Source: Deltaproteobacteria bacterium (lineage in GTDB: Bacteria; Desulfobacterota; GWC2-55-46). Taken from it: a DNA stretch of 45,035 bases. This document shows positions 16,592 through 24,705 of the stretch, piece after piece. Location: contig JACRNO010000024.1 of assembly GCA_016234855.1 (NCBI GenBank), positions 1 through 45,035 of the forward strand, in the 5' to 3' direction. The position numbers and the translations under genes are program-made. Each line of letters opens with the position of its first letter. Position 1 is the stretch's first letter. Under the pieces are notes generated by a model. The model was not told the origin of the DNA. It searched no databases and was given only the letters and a program-made list of their open reading frames with translations.

Positions 16592-17065
16592 TTATTCATT
16601 CTCATCCGCCTCATCGTTTTCTTTTTCCGGTTTTCTTCTGGTTCCTATTACAAAGACCGTCACCAATGACACCACCGTCCCACCCATAAGAATACCTCCA
16701 ACCCAATCGTGGCCCAAGTAGACTAAGATACCGCCAACTATGAAAGCAACCATTGCGATAAGAAATCCAAAAAGTTGCCCCCAACGTTGAAGACCGAAAA
16801 CGCCGTCCACCTCCTGTTTCTGAATTGAATGTCTATGCCCTTGCTCTTTTTCTGCCATCTTTAAAATACGCTCAGCAGAGCCAAGCAATACACGTTCATA
16901 CTGCTCAAGAATTTTGGGAGGGGGTAGTGGGCCGGAAAAACGTTGTTCGATATGGTGAGCTACTGTCTTGGAAGGGTTTTCAGAGCGAGGCGAAGCATCG
17001 TCGTCTGCGGCTGACGATACTGATGAATTATCCGAAGGTATGAGACTGTCTTTATTACTTGTCAA
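16592..17065 (-). CDS. DUF2335 family membrane protein
   Basis: The 157-residue protein has a polar Ser/Asp-rich N-terminus, then the DUF2335 signature QRFSGPLPPPKILEQYERVL near residue 42 and AERILKMAEKEQGHRH. Two membrane spans follow at about residues 97-115 and 120-142 (FLIAMVAFIVGGILVYLG and WVGGILMGGTVVSLVTVFVI), and the tail is acidic. DUF2335 proteins are sporadic and often prophage- or island-linked; no function is established. Its start overlaps the end of the preceding small gene by 11 bases. Both are AT-richer than neighbouring core genes. Confidence 0.75.
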   Translation of the reverse strand: MTSNKDSLIPSDNSSVSSAADDDASPRSENPSKTVAHHIEQRFSGPLPPPKILEQYERVLLGSAERILKMAEKEQGHRHSIQKQEVDGVFGLQRWGQLFGFLIAMVAFIVGGILVYLGHDWVGGILMGGTVVSLVTVFVIGTRRKPEKENDEADENE

Positions 17066-17294
17066 GATGTTTGCTCATCCTCTGTTCATCTTTAAATCTA
17101 CCTATCGCAACTCGCAGGTCTTTGCCTACCGCCTTCCAATCGGACTCTAACGTCTTCACATCATTACGTATAATTTTAGGCCTGTGCCGTAAAGTCGCGC
17201 CTATGTCCAAAACGGTTGTAAATCCTGACATGAAAGCGAGTGCTTTGGCCTGTGTTGCAAATGTGCCTTTAAGTACAATTTTGCCTGTTTTCAT
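17055..17294 (-). CDS. Small hypothetical protein paired with DUF2335
   Basis: This 79-residue protein is not recognised. It is soluble and basic, starting MKTGKIVLKGTFATQAKALA, with a central stretch DIGATLRHRPKIIRNDVKTL and a helical C-terminus (DWKAVGKDLRVAIGRF). The internal ATG is used because an upstream in-frame ATG adds only GRHR-type residues. Its stop lies inside the DUF2335 coding sequence, so the two are probably translationally coupled. The pair looks like one accessory unit of unknown role. Confidence 0.55.
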   Translation of the reverse strand: MKTGKIVLKGTFATQAKALAFMSGFTTVLDIGATLRHRPKIIRNDVKTLESDWKAVGKDLRVAIGRFKDEQRMSKHLDK

Positions 17295-17404
17295 TCTATG
17301 TCTCCCCAAATGACACCTGTGACACCTGAGTTTATACCAAAACCCAGCCCATAAATCAACACTTTATAAGTATACCATAATATGCGTCGCTTGCATATCC
17401 ATCC

Positions 17405-18460
17405 CTACTTCAAATCAAGCACGCTGATGGCTGAGGCGACTTTGCAGGCGATATCCATGAACGCCAGAGACTGCGCTGATTCCGGCGCAGCCTCCACGAG
17501 CGGCACGCCGTTGTCGCCGCCTTCGCGTATGGCCATGTCTATGGGGAGCTTTCCGATGAGCGGCACGTGGTACCTCTCGCTCGTCTTCGCGCCGCCGCCC
17601 TGGCTGAATATCTCGCTCTTCTCGTTGCAGTGCGGGCAGATGAAGAAGCTCATATTCTCGACGATGCCGATGACCGGCACCTTGACCTCGTTGAACATCG
17701 TGATGGCGCGCCGCGCGTCTATGAGCGCGACGTCCTGAGGCGTGGTTACGATGACCGCGCCGGTAAGCGGTATGGTCTGCACGAGCGTAAGCTGCACGTC
17801 TCCGGTGCCGGGCGGAAGGTCTATGACAAGGTAATCGAGCTCGCCGTAATCCACACCGGTGAGAAACTGTTTTATGAGCTGCATGACGAGCGGGCCGCGC
17901 CAGATGAGCGGGGTCTCCTCGTCGAGCATGAAGCCGACGGAGACGAGTTTTATCCCGTACTTCTCATGCGGCACGAGCCGCTCCTGAGGAGTAGCCTGCA
18001 TAGGCTCGTGCAGGCCCATCATAAGGGGCAGGGACGGGCCGAAGACGTCGGTATCGAGGATGCCGACCTTTGCGCCGGTCTTTGCAAGGGCCATGGCCAG
18101 GTTGACCGCTACCGTGGATTTGCCGACCCCGCCCTTGCCCGATGCCACTGCAATGGTGTTCCTGACGCCCGGTATCGGCGCCTTGTCCGGCAGTCTCTTC
18201 GCCTGCGGCACGTTTGCGCCTGTGGTGAGGTTGACACCGGTGACACCGGGTATGGCCTTGACCGCGTTTATGGAATTCGTCTCAAGCTCCTTTTTCAGCG
18301 GGCAGGCCATGGTTGTGAGGACGAGGTTGAAGGAGACGCGGCCCGCGTCTATCTTCACGTCCTTTATCATGTTGAGGGTGACAAGGTCTTTGCCAAGCTC
18401 CGGGTCCATGACCTTGGAGAGCGCTGCCATGACCTGGGCCTCTGTTATCCTGGTTTGCAA
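17405..18460 (-). CDS. mrp: Mrp/ApbC-type Fe-S cluster carrier ATPase
   Basis: This P-loop ATPase binds and transfers [4Fe-4S] clusters. An N-terminal DUF59/FSCA domain (MAALSKVMDPELGKDLVTLN) precedes the deviant Walker A SGKGGVGKSTVAVNLA, then DTDVFGPSLP, the region YLVIDLPPGTGDVQLTL, and the cluster-binding CxxC in NMSFFICPHCNEKS. It starts at TTG 18460, giving LQTRITEAQVMAALS, with GGAGG nine bases upstream; the longer frame to 18577 has no ribosome site and an unrelated N-terminus. The 351-residue length is normal. It is the last gene of a leftward set that begins with a NifU-type scaffold and ferredoxin, which fits Fe-S assembly. Confidence 0.92.
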   Translation of the reverse strand: MQTRITEAQVMAALSKVMDPELGKDLVTLNMIKDVKIDAGRVSFNLVLTTMACPLKKELETNSINAVKAIPGVTGVNLTTGANVPQAKRLPDKAPIPGVRNTIAVASGKGGVGKSTVAVNLAMALAKTGAKVGILDTDVFGPSLPLMMGLHEPMQATPQERLVPHEKYGIKLVSVGFMLDEETPLIWRGPLVMQLIKQFLTGVDYGELDYLVIDLPPGTGDVQLTLVQTIPLTGAVIVTTPQDVALIDARRAITMFNEVKVPVIGIVENMSFFICPHCNEKSEIFSQGGGAKTSERYHVPLIGKLPIDMAIREGGDNGVPLVEAAPESAQSLAFMDIACKVASAISVLDLK

Positions 18461-18639
18461 GAGAGGGTACCTCCAAAGATATATTTTTGCAGGCTGCAAG
18501 GCCCCCGATAAAAGGGGGAGAGAGATCAAGTCAACGCAACCCCGGCAGAGGCGTCTAAGCATGCCCGGCAGGCCCATCGACCGGTTTCACAAACCGCGAA
18601 GCTGCCGGCAGGGGGACGCGAGCCTGAGCTAAAGGCGGC

Positions 18640-18828
18640 TTATTCGGAAGCGGCCTTGTTAAGGGCCGCAAGAAGGGCGTCGAGGTCCGCGCCGTCGCGC
18701 TTTGCCGCCGCCTCTATGGGCACGGCGCCGCCGCAGCAGGAGTCGATACTGAACTTCGTAAAGACGCCGATGGTCTTCGGGAACTTCTTTATGCAGTCAT
18801 TTACAACAAGGTCTCTGTTTACCTTCAT
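18640..18828 (-). CDS. Stand-alone DUF542 (ScdA/RIC N-terminal) protein
   Basis: The 62-residue protein is a free-standing DUF542 domain, normally the N-terminus of RIC/ScdA/YtfE Fe-S repair proteins. It carries NDCIKKFPKTIGVFTKFSID, then the vicinal cysteines of SCCGGAVPIEAAA. The ATG at 18828 has GGGAGAGG directly upstream; the longer frame from TTG 18840 overlaps that site. In RIC proteins the rest is a hemerythrin domain. Here a hemerythrin is encoded separately at 15619-16296, so the two could act together in repair of NO- or oxidant-damaged clusters (inference). Confidence 0.82.
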   Translation of the reverse strand: MKVNRDLVVNDCIKKFPKTIGVFTKFSIDSCCGGAVPIEAAAKRDGADLDALLAALNKAASE

Positions 18829-18852
18829 TTCCTCTCCCAACGTGCAGACAGG

Positions 18853-19065
18853 CTATTTCTTTGCCACGGCGGCGTTCAGTTCCTTCAAGACCGCCTCGTA
18901 TTTGACGTTATGCATGTTGGCCCCGAACTCGATATCCTCTCTCATGGAGCCGGGACAGGAGTAACAGCCCTTGCCGAACCACGACCTGAAGACCTCGATG
19001 GTCTCCGGCCACTTCTGCATAACCGCGCCTATGCACATCTCTTTTGTTATAACAGGGTCTGCCAT
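18853..19065 (-). CDS. DUF1858 domain protein
   Basis: A 70-residue single-domain protein with the DUF1858 pattern: VITKEMCIGAVMQKWPETIE, then VFRSWFGKGCYSCPGSMRED with the conserved Cys-Tyr-Ser-Cys pair. DUF1858 is related to DUF542 and is found beside hybrid-cluster proteins and nitrosative-stress genes as a small redox or cluster-binding module. It sits 24 bases before the DUF542 gene on the same strand and is probably co-transcribed. Function is inferred from neighbours only. Confidence 0.8.
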   Translation of the reverse strand: MADPVITKEMCIGAVMQKWPETIEVFRSWFGKGCYSCPGSMREDIEFGANMHNVKYEAVLKELNAAVAKK

Positions 19066-19122
19066 AATTTCCCCGTAGCCTCCCTTTTTAAAGGAGGGAT
19101 TCGAAAACCCCGGTCGCGGACG

Positions 19123-19536
19123 TTACTTTGCCGCCGGTTTCGGCGGCAAGGCCGCCTTTATCGTCTTGAGCATGTTGAGGGCGAAAAAGACGATGGATAC
19201 GCCCTCTGCAACGGAGAAGACGAGCAGTATGATATAACTGCCGCTGACGCTTCTGATCCACCAGCCGGCCGCCATGCCGATAAGTCCGATATTCGCAAGC
19301 CACAATTGGGCCGTTGAAAGCGGCTCGCTCCACAGGGGGCGCCCCGAGAAGCGCGGGAGTATGTGATACCCGACCCCGTAGACCATCATCGACATCCAAC
19401 CGAGCAGGTTGAAGTGCACGTGGATGGGCATGATGGGATATGCCGGCCCTACCACGCTCATCATGATGCCGAGCAGCACCGCGATGACGAAGTAGACCAT
19501 CGCGCACCTGATGAACCATACTGTAATGGAACTCAT
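19123..19536 (-). CDS. Four-span NorB/CcoN-like small membrane protein
   Basis: The 137-residue protein has four hydrophobic segments (about 5-28, 40-60, 75-95 and 100-122). The histidine-containing run PIHVHFNLLGWMSMMVYGVG, followed by YHILPRFSGRPL, resembles helices of cbb3/NOR-type heme-copper subunit I. It is far too short to form a catalytic subunit with heme and CuB. Similar short proteins are often annotated as oxidase subunit-I-like. It sits with the DUF1858, DUF542 and ferredoxin genes, so a heme- or NO-related role is plausible. It could bind a single heme through the paired histidines; this is unproven. Confidence 0.65.
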   Translation of the reverse strand: MSSITVWFIRCAMVYFVIAVLLGIMMSVVGPAYPIMPIHVHFNLLGWMSMMVYGVGYHILPRFSGRPLWSEPLSTAQLWLANIGLIGMAAGWWIRSVSGSYIILLVFSVAEGVSIVFFALNMLKTIKAALPPKPAAK

Positions 19537-19618
19537 TCTTTTGTTCTGCTCCTTATAACGGATTTTTTAAGACTCATCGCCTGGCGCGGCGCATTTAGCG
19601 CGCCTTAGCCGCGCTTGC

Positions 19619-19804
19619 TTATGCGCCGGTTCTTTGCGGCATTGGCACGCACGCCTCTACCGGGCAGACCTCTGCGCACGCCGCGCACTCGGTGCACAGC
19701 TTGGGGTCTATGACAAAGGGGCTGCCTTCGTTGATTGCCCCTTCAGGGCATTCAGGCATGCACGCCCCGCATGAGACACAGTTGTCGAGTATCTGATATG
19801 ACAT
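19619..19804 (-). CDS. 2[4Fe-4S] ferredoxin
   Basis: The 61-residue protein has two CxxCxxCxxxCP motifs: NCVSCGACMPECPEGAI and LCTECAACAEVCPVEAC. It is the clostridial-type bicluster ferredoxin fold, a small soluble electron carrier. The internal ATG at 19804 is chosen over the longer frame from 19858 because AAAGGGA lies just upstream and MSYQILDNCVSCG is the family N-terminus. It lies between the NifU-type gene and the NorB/CcoN-like gene in the leftward cluster. Confidence 0.9.
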   Translation of the reverse strand: MSYQILDNCVSCGACMPECPEGAINEGSPFVIDPKLCTECAACAEVCPVEACVPMPQRTGA

Positions 19805-19929
19805 ATTCCCTTTTGATTGCGTCGTGTTACAGGATAAGGCGTTTGGGCCGCACGACATACCTCACCCGTCAGGCCGGAGTCCGTCTCCGGCCGTGTTATC
19901 CATGAACAGGTCTTACACAGGCGCTTATT

Positions 19930-20157
19930 TTATATTGAAATGACCTGCTTTACTTCCGGCACGCGGTCTTTAATCGCCCGCTCAACGCCCATGACAAGTG
20001 TTATCTGCGCGCTCGGGCAACCCGAGCATGCGCCCTGAAGCTGAACCTTGACTATGCCTGCGGCCTCATCCACGTCGATAAGCTGCACATCGCCGCCGTC
20101 GGCCTGAAGCGCCGGTCTGATGCCGTCAAGCGCCTCTTCTACCTCGTCTCTCATCAT
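19930..20157 (-). CDS. NifU C-terminal domain (Nfu-type) Fe-S scaffold
   Basis: A 75-residue stand-alone Nfu domain that would carry a bridging [4Fe-4S] cluster. It has RPALQADGGDVQLIDVDE and the CxxC motif LQGACSGCPSAQITL. GGAGG lies ten bases before the first of two adjacent ATG codons. It appears to head the leftward cluster that ends in mrp, so scaffold and carrier would be made together. A hairpin (GAAAGAT/ATCTTTC, 20174-20193) lies in the leader just before the ribosome site, with TATAAT further upstream, so leader-based control is possible. Confidence 0.9.
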   Translation of the reverse strand: MMRDEVEEALDGIRPALQADGGDVQLIDVDEAAGIVKVQLQGACSGCPSAQITLVMGVERAIKDRVPEVKQVISI

Positions 20158-20612
20158 GTTATGTACGCCTCCTGAAAGATTTGCTCATCTTTCATTATAT
20201 AACGGATTATACAGGAGCTTCAAGCTTTAATAAATGACTTCCGTCATCATAATCATACAAAGGTAACGGGAATTAATCGCAAGGTGATTGACAGGATGCG
20301 GAACTGTGATATAAAGATATTATAGATTATCATGTTCGACGATTCCGGGGTTTTTCAGTTGAGCGTTCGTAACGGTCTTTATCGTGGTTGCAGCGCAAGG
20401 TTGCACCAAAAGGCGTATGAGCGTGAAACAAGGCACCCGGGTTTTTTTGAGTGCATTCGGGACTTAGCGGGTCTTTATAGTCCTGAATTACGTTATCAGC
20501 TTGCGCTCCGCCTGATTTAAGCTAACCTTGTTTCAGGGATTTAAAGGGCTATCCAATGCTGATAAAGGTTGCTGCAGGCGCATACTATAACAAGCAAGGA
20601 GGTCTTTAAGTC
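20158..20612. other. Divergent intergenic region, promoters and inverted repeats
   Basis: Leftward: a TATAAT near 20192-20200 and the GAAAGAT/ATCTTTC leader hairpin before the Nfu gene. Rightward: TTGACA (20288-20293), 16 bases and TATAAA (20310-20315). This would start a leader of about 290 bases before the oxidase genes. Within it TGAAACAAGG (20424-20433) is a perfect inverted match to CCTTGTTTCA (20526-20535), and a GGGTTTTTTT run lies at 20440-20448. A 62-codon frame at 20332 lacks a ribosome site and a recognisable sequence. Confidence 0.5.
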
Positions 20613-21392
20613 ATGAGCGAGCATCCGGGCGTGGGCGCGGTTGATGGAGAGTTGGTCTGGCATACAAGCGTGTGGCCGTTTCTGGCAAGCGTGGGGTTGT
20701 TGCTGGTCTTGCCGCTGCCGTTCATGCTGCACTTCGTCTATGGCAAGTCCGTGCTCGCGGCGGTTGTGCTTGCGGCCGGGGTCGTCCTGATAATCCTTAC
20801 GGCGGCCGGATGGGTGGCCGACGGGCTTGAAGACGTACACGGCTACGGGGCAGGGCACAGCGTCTGGGCCATGCCGCTCTTTATCATGGCCGAGGCCCTC
20901 ATCTTCGTGGGCTTTCTGGCGGGCTACTGGATGCTCAGGTTCTCGGCCTCGTCCTGGCCGCCCGCAGGCACGCCTGCAAAGGAATATGCGGTGCCGGTCT
21001 TTATGACCATCCTCCTTGTCTCTTCAAGCGTTACGACGCATCTGGCCGAAAGAGAACTTGAGCCTGAAAGGGAGTCAAGGCCGGGCTTTATCTTCTGGCT
21101 CTGTGTTACGATGATACTCGGTACTGTATTCATGGGGCTTACGGTCTATGAATGGTCAACCCTCTTCCACGAGGGTTTTAACCTCGGCACCAACGTCTAT
21201 TCCACCGTCTTTTATTCCATAACCGGACTTCATGCATCCCATGTCTTTGCCGGTCTCGGCATCTTCGTATGCCTGCTCATTCCCGCCCTCCGCGGCAAGG
21301 TGAACATCCCGTTCGTAAAGGCCGCCTCCATGTATTGGCACTTTGTTGATATCGTCTGGCTCTTTGTCGTAACGCAGGTATATTTCTGGTAG
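20613..21392 (+). CDS. coxC: Cytochrome c oxidase subunit III
   Basis: This membrane subunit of the heme-copper oxygen reductase stabilises subunit I. The 259-residue protein has about seven hydrophobic segments and the subunit III signatures FIMAEALIFVGFLAGYW, SITGLHASHVFAGLG and MYWHFVDIVWLFVVTQVYFW at the C-terminus. AGGAGG lies just before the ATG. It is the first gene of a III-II-I-Sco run; most clusters place subunit II first. An apparent promoter sits about 300 bases upstream. Confidence 0.93.
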   Translation: MSEHPGVGAVDGELVWHTSVWPFLASVGLLLVLPLPFMLHFVYGKSVLAAVVLAAGVVLIILTAAGWVADGLEDVHGYGAGHSVWAMPLFIMAEALIFVGFLAGYWMLRFSASSWPPAGTPAKEYAVPVFMTILLVSSSVTTHLAERELEPERESRPGFIFWLCVTMILGTVFMGLTVYEWSTLFHEGFNLGTNVYSTVFYSITGLHASHVFAGLGIFVCLLIPALRGKVNIPFVKAASMYWHFVDIVWLFVVTQVYFW

Positions 21393-21428
21393 CCGCTCTT
21401 TTACCGTCGAGGGGAAAGGAGGTTCATT

Positions 21429-22130
21429 GTGGCCAATGGTCTGAATCGGCCGGTTTTGTGGACAACGGCAATCGTGTTATCCGCGGCAAGCCGCGCCGAG
21501 GCGCGCTCGCCGGACATTACGGCGGGCTGGCACGAGTTGTGGCGCGAGGTTATCTGGGATATCTCAATAATCGGCGCGCTCTTTGCGGCGATAACGCTCT
21601 ATCTTCTCGTGCGGTACCGAAGGTCAAGGGCGCAAAAGAACGGCACCGGTAATCCACTCACTCCTCTTGCGGCCATAGGGTGGGTCCTGATACCGGTATT
21701 CGTCTTTCTGGCGGACGATATCTTCCTTGCGGCGAAGAACTATGATTTATGGAATCAGTACAGGGCCGTGCCGGAAAATGCCTATGTCGTCGACGTAGAG
21801 GCCGGTATGTGGTCGTGGGACTTCCGCCATCCCGACGGGTTCATCGAAACGAACGAGCTGCGGGTCGCCGTTGGCAGGCCCGTGCACATAAGGCTCACTT
21901 CGCGCGACGTGGTGCACAGTTTTTTCATCCCGGACTACAAGGTCAAGTGGGACGCGGTGCCAGGCAAGACGAATTACCTGTGGTTCAACCCTGTGGAGCC
22001 TGGCGAGCACGTCGTGACCTGCACCGAATTCTGCGGCACGCTGCACTCGTCGATGTTCGGCAAGGTGATAGTCATGCCGCAGGCGGAGTTTGACACGTGG
22101 CTTGAGGCCAAAAGGAGAGAGAAGATATGA
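21429..22130 (+). CDS. coxB: Cytochrome c oxidase subunit II (CuA)
   Basis: The periplasmic CuA domain receives electrons from cytochrome c. Ligands are all present: His163 in DVVHSFFIPD, and Cys198, Cys202, His206 and Met209 in CTEFCGTLHSSMFG. Two N-terminal membrane spans (about 40-62 and 80-100) precede the domain, and an N-terminal hydrophobic region may serve as a signal. The start is GTG, supported by GGAAAGGAGG directly upstream. The stop overlaps the subunit I start as ATGA. No C-terminal heme c domain is fused, so this is aa3-like rather than caa3. Confidence 0.94.
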   Translation: MANGLNRPVLWTTAIVLSAASRAEARSPDITAGWHELWREVIWDISIIGALFAAITLYLLVRYRRSRAQKNGTGNPLTPLAAIGWVLIPVFVFLADDIFLAAKNYDLWNQYRAVPENAYVVDVEAGMWSWDFRHPDGFIETNELRVAVGRPVHIRLTSRDVVHSFFIPDYKVKWDAVPGKTNYLWFNPVEPGEHVVTCTEFCGTLHSSMFGKVIVMPQAEFDTWLEAKRREKI

Positions 22131-23725
22131 GCACACGCGCCAAACGAGGCTTCAGGTTAAAAGAATGGATATTCACGACCGATCACAAAAGGGTGGCGGT
22201 GCTCTATCTCGCGGGCTCTTTCACCGCGTTTTTCCTGGCCGGCGTGATGGCGATGCTCATGAGGACGGAGCTGTCATCCATCGGCCCCACCATAACGGAC
22301 AATCCGGCGACCTATAACACGTGGCTTTATTTTCACGGGGCCGCTATGATACTCGGCTATCTCATTCCGGCGTTGACCGGGTTTTTCGCCAATTACTACG
22401 TCCCGCTCATGATAGGCGCAAAGGACGTGGCCTTTCCGCGCGTAAACGCGCTCTCGTTCTGGCTCTACTTCGCGGGCATCGTCCTCGCGCTACTTACCTT
22501 TGTCGTGCCCGACCCGCCTGATATCATGTGGACGGGCTATCCGCCCTATTCCATATTCTCGCCGGGCAATACCGCTTTATACAGTTTTACCGTCCTTCTT
22601 ATGGGATTTTCGTCCATTGCGGGCGGGATAAACCTGCTGACCACGGTAATACGCATGCGCGCGCCGGGCATGACGTGGAACAAGCTCAATATCTTCGTCT
22701 GGTGCACCATGGGGGCGTTCGTGCTCCAGCTCCTCTTTGTCCCGTTCATCGGCGTGGCGGTCATTATGCTCCTTCTTGACAAGTACCTCGGCATGAACTT
22801 TTTCAACGCCGCGGCCGGCGGCTCGGCCGTCATATACGAGAACATCTTCTGGTTCTACTCGCACCCGGCGGTCTACGTGATCTTACTGCCCGCCATCGGT
22901 CTTATCTATGAGATAACCGCGACCTTCGCGCGCAACCGGGTCTTCAATTATAAGGGCACGGTCTACGGGGGCATCTGGGGCGTTGTGGCGTTAAGCGGCG
23001 TAGTCTGGGGGCACCACCTCTACGTCTCGGCCATGCCCGCATGGCTGACCCCGATCATCACCTTTACCACGCTCCTCATAAGCGTCCCGGTCGGGCTGCT
23101 TGTCATAGGTCTGCTCGGCACCCTCTACAGGGGTTCGATAGAGTTCAAGACGCCCATGCTCTATGCCTCTGGTTTTTTCTTTCTCTTCCTCATCGGAGGG
23201 CTTACAGGCATACCAAACGCACTTTCCGCCATCTACAGCCACATACACGGCACATACTGGATTCCGGGACACTTCCATTACGTCATGGCCATCTCGGCCA
23301 CGACCGCCGTAATCGGCGGCGTCTATTACGTATTCCCGAAGCTAACGGGCAAGCAGTATAACGAGACGCTCGGCAAGCTCGGTTTCGTCCTCTTTTTCAT
23401 AGGCGCCAATATCACCTTCGGTCTGACCATGTACATGGGCGCGGCCTACGGCATGCCGAGGCGTTATTATGATTATGCGCAGTTTCCCGAGGTTGAGCGC
23501 CTTCAGTACATAACCACGCTCGGCTCCTACATCATACTCCTTGCGGCCATCGTCATCGCGGTCTCATGGCTGCACGCCCTTATAGCCGGGAAGAAGTCGG
23601 AGGAAAACCCCTGGGGGTCGAGGTCACTTGAATGGACGCACAGCGTCTCGCCGCCTCCGCCGGGCAACTTCCCGGAAGAGGTCAGGCTTGCGGATGACTG
23701 GGACCCGTATGATTACACGAAGTGA
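22127..23725 (+). CDS. coxA: Cytochrome c oxidase subunit I (A2-type)
   Basis: This is the catalytic subunit that reduces O2 to water. Heme and CuB ligands are intact: His70 in FHGAAM, His246 in YSHPAVYVI with the cross-linking Tyr250, His296 and His297 in WGHHLYVS, and His382 and His384 in GHFHYVM. The proton-channel Glu of A1 enzymes (HPEVY) is replaced by Ala and preceded by Tyr-Ser, the mark of A2-type heme-copper oxidases as in the Thermus caa3 enzyme. The 532-residue protein has about twelve spans. The start overlaps the coxB stop by four bases. Presence of this enzyme means the organism can respire oxygen. Confidence 0.95.
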   Translation: MSTRAKRGFRLKEWIFTTDHKRVAVLYLAGSFTAFFLAGVMAMLMRTELSSIGPTITDNPATYNTWLYFHGAAMILGYLIPALTGFFANYYVPLMIGAKDVAFPRVNALSFWLYFAGIVLALLTFVVPDPPDIMWTGYPPYSIFSPGNTALYSFTVLLMGFSSIAGGINLLTTVIRMRAPGMTWNKLNIFVWCTMGAFVLQLLFVPFIGVAVIMLLLDKYLGMNFFNAAAGGSAVIYENIFWFYSHPAVYVILLPAIGLIYEITATFARNRVFNYKGTVYGGIWGVVALSGVVWGHHLYVSAMPAWLTPIITFTTLLISVPVGLLVIGLLGTLYRGSIEFKTPMLYASGFFFLFLIGGLTGIPNALSAIYSHIHGTYWIPGHFHYVMAISATTAVIGGVYYVFPKLTGKQYNETLGKLGFVLFFIGANITFGLTMYMGAAYGMPRRYYDYAQFPEVERLQYITTLGSYIILLAAIVIAVSWLHALIAGKKSEENPWGSRSLEWTHSVSPPPPGNFPEEVRLADDWDPYDYTK

Positions 23726-23777
23726 GGCGCGGCGCGCCGGTTCGAGCCCGGGTGTATCTTAACGCCCGTATAAGAAT

Positions 23778-24632
23778 ATGAAGCTGCAACGGATAATATT
23801 CATTACCGTCGCGTTGGCCGTCCTTGCTGCGGCGGGCCTGCGCCCGGCGCCGGCCCTTGCTGACGCCAATGCCGGCGTCGATGCGGCAAGCGGCGGTCCC
23901 ACGGTCTTGGAAGGCCCGATTGCCGGATTCGTCTTTACTGACCAGCTCGGCAGACGGTTTGACTTTACGCCTGCTTCCATGCAGGGCAAGGCCGTGGTCG
24001 TCAACTTCATCTATACCGACTGCGGCCACGCCTGTCCGTTGATAGTGCGCCACCTTGCGGACGCCTTTAAAAAGGCGGGTCGTGACTTCGGAGGCAGGTT
24101 TACGGCCCTGACCATCGGGCTTGACACTGAAAGAGATACGCCGGAGCATATGGCCGATTTTGGCAGAAAGTTTGCGAAGGACCCTGCAAAATGGGTCTTT
24201 GCCTCGGCTGATGCAAAGACCGTCGCCGGGCTGGCAAAGGCGCTTGGCGTCTATTACAAAAGGACGGAAGACGGGTTTGAGCACGCGAACGTCGTTACCG
24301 TCATAGGCCCGGACAGAGCGGTCTTTGCGCGAGTCATCGGGCCTGCGCCCACGCCGGACGAGATATTAAGACCGGTCTATGCCTCGCTTGAAACCACCGG
24401 TATGGTTGAAGTTGCCCCCGGAGCTGGGGGCGCTTCAAGTCTTTTAGACCGCTTGCGGCTCCTGTGTTACAGCTATGACCCGGCCACAGGCGAGTACAGG
24501 GCGGACTATGGTTTTCTTGTGGTCATCGGACTCGGTTTCTCTGTCCTGGGCGCGGGGGTCTTTTTTATCCGCCATCTCATACGCGGGGCGCGCCAGGCCG
24601 TTGGCAATGCGGGCGCGCAGGCGCAGGATTGA
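23778..24632 (+). CDS. Sco1/SenC-type copper chaperone
   Basis: This thioredoxin-fold protein delivers copper to the CuA site of subunit II. After a signal sequence (MKLQRIIFITVALAVLAAAG) the copper-binding CxxxC is at Cys82 and Cys86 (YTDCGHACPL) and the third ligand is His169 (FEHANVVTVIG). The C-terminal extension carries an extra transmembrane span (about 245-268, YGFLVVIGLGFSVLGAGVFF), so the chaperone is anchored at both ends or the N-terminus is cleaved. It follows coxA by 52 bases in the oxidase operon. The ribosome site is weak. Confidence 0.88.
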   Translation: MKLQRIIFITVALAVLAAAGLRPAPALADANAGVDAASGGPTVLEGPIAGFVFTDQLGRRFDFTPASMQGKAVVVNFIYTDCGHACPLIVRHLADAFKKAGRDFGGRFTALTIGLDTERDTPEHMADFGRKFAKDPAKWVFASADAKTVAGLAKALGVYYKRTEDGFEHANVVTVIGPDRAVFARVIGPAPTPDEILRPVYASLETTGMVEVAPGAGGASSLLDRLRLLCYSYDPATGEYRADYGFLVVIGLGFSVLGAGVFFIRHLIRGARQAVGNAGAQAQD

Positions 24633-24705
24633 TACTGGCGTTTTTGCGCGGTACCTGCCGGTGCGCCGGTCGTGGAACAAACCCATTGATATACCGGGGT
24701 AAGCC

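Noticed and set aside
20332-20520. 62-codon frame close to a predicted promoter
   Set aside because: No ribosome site, no recognisable sequence, and it overlaps inverted repeats; it is treated as leader sequence.
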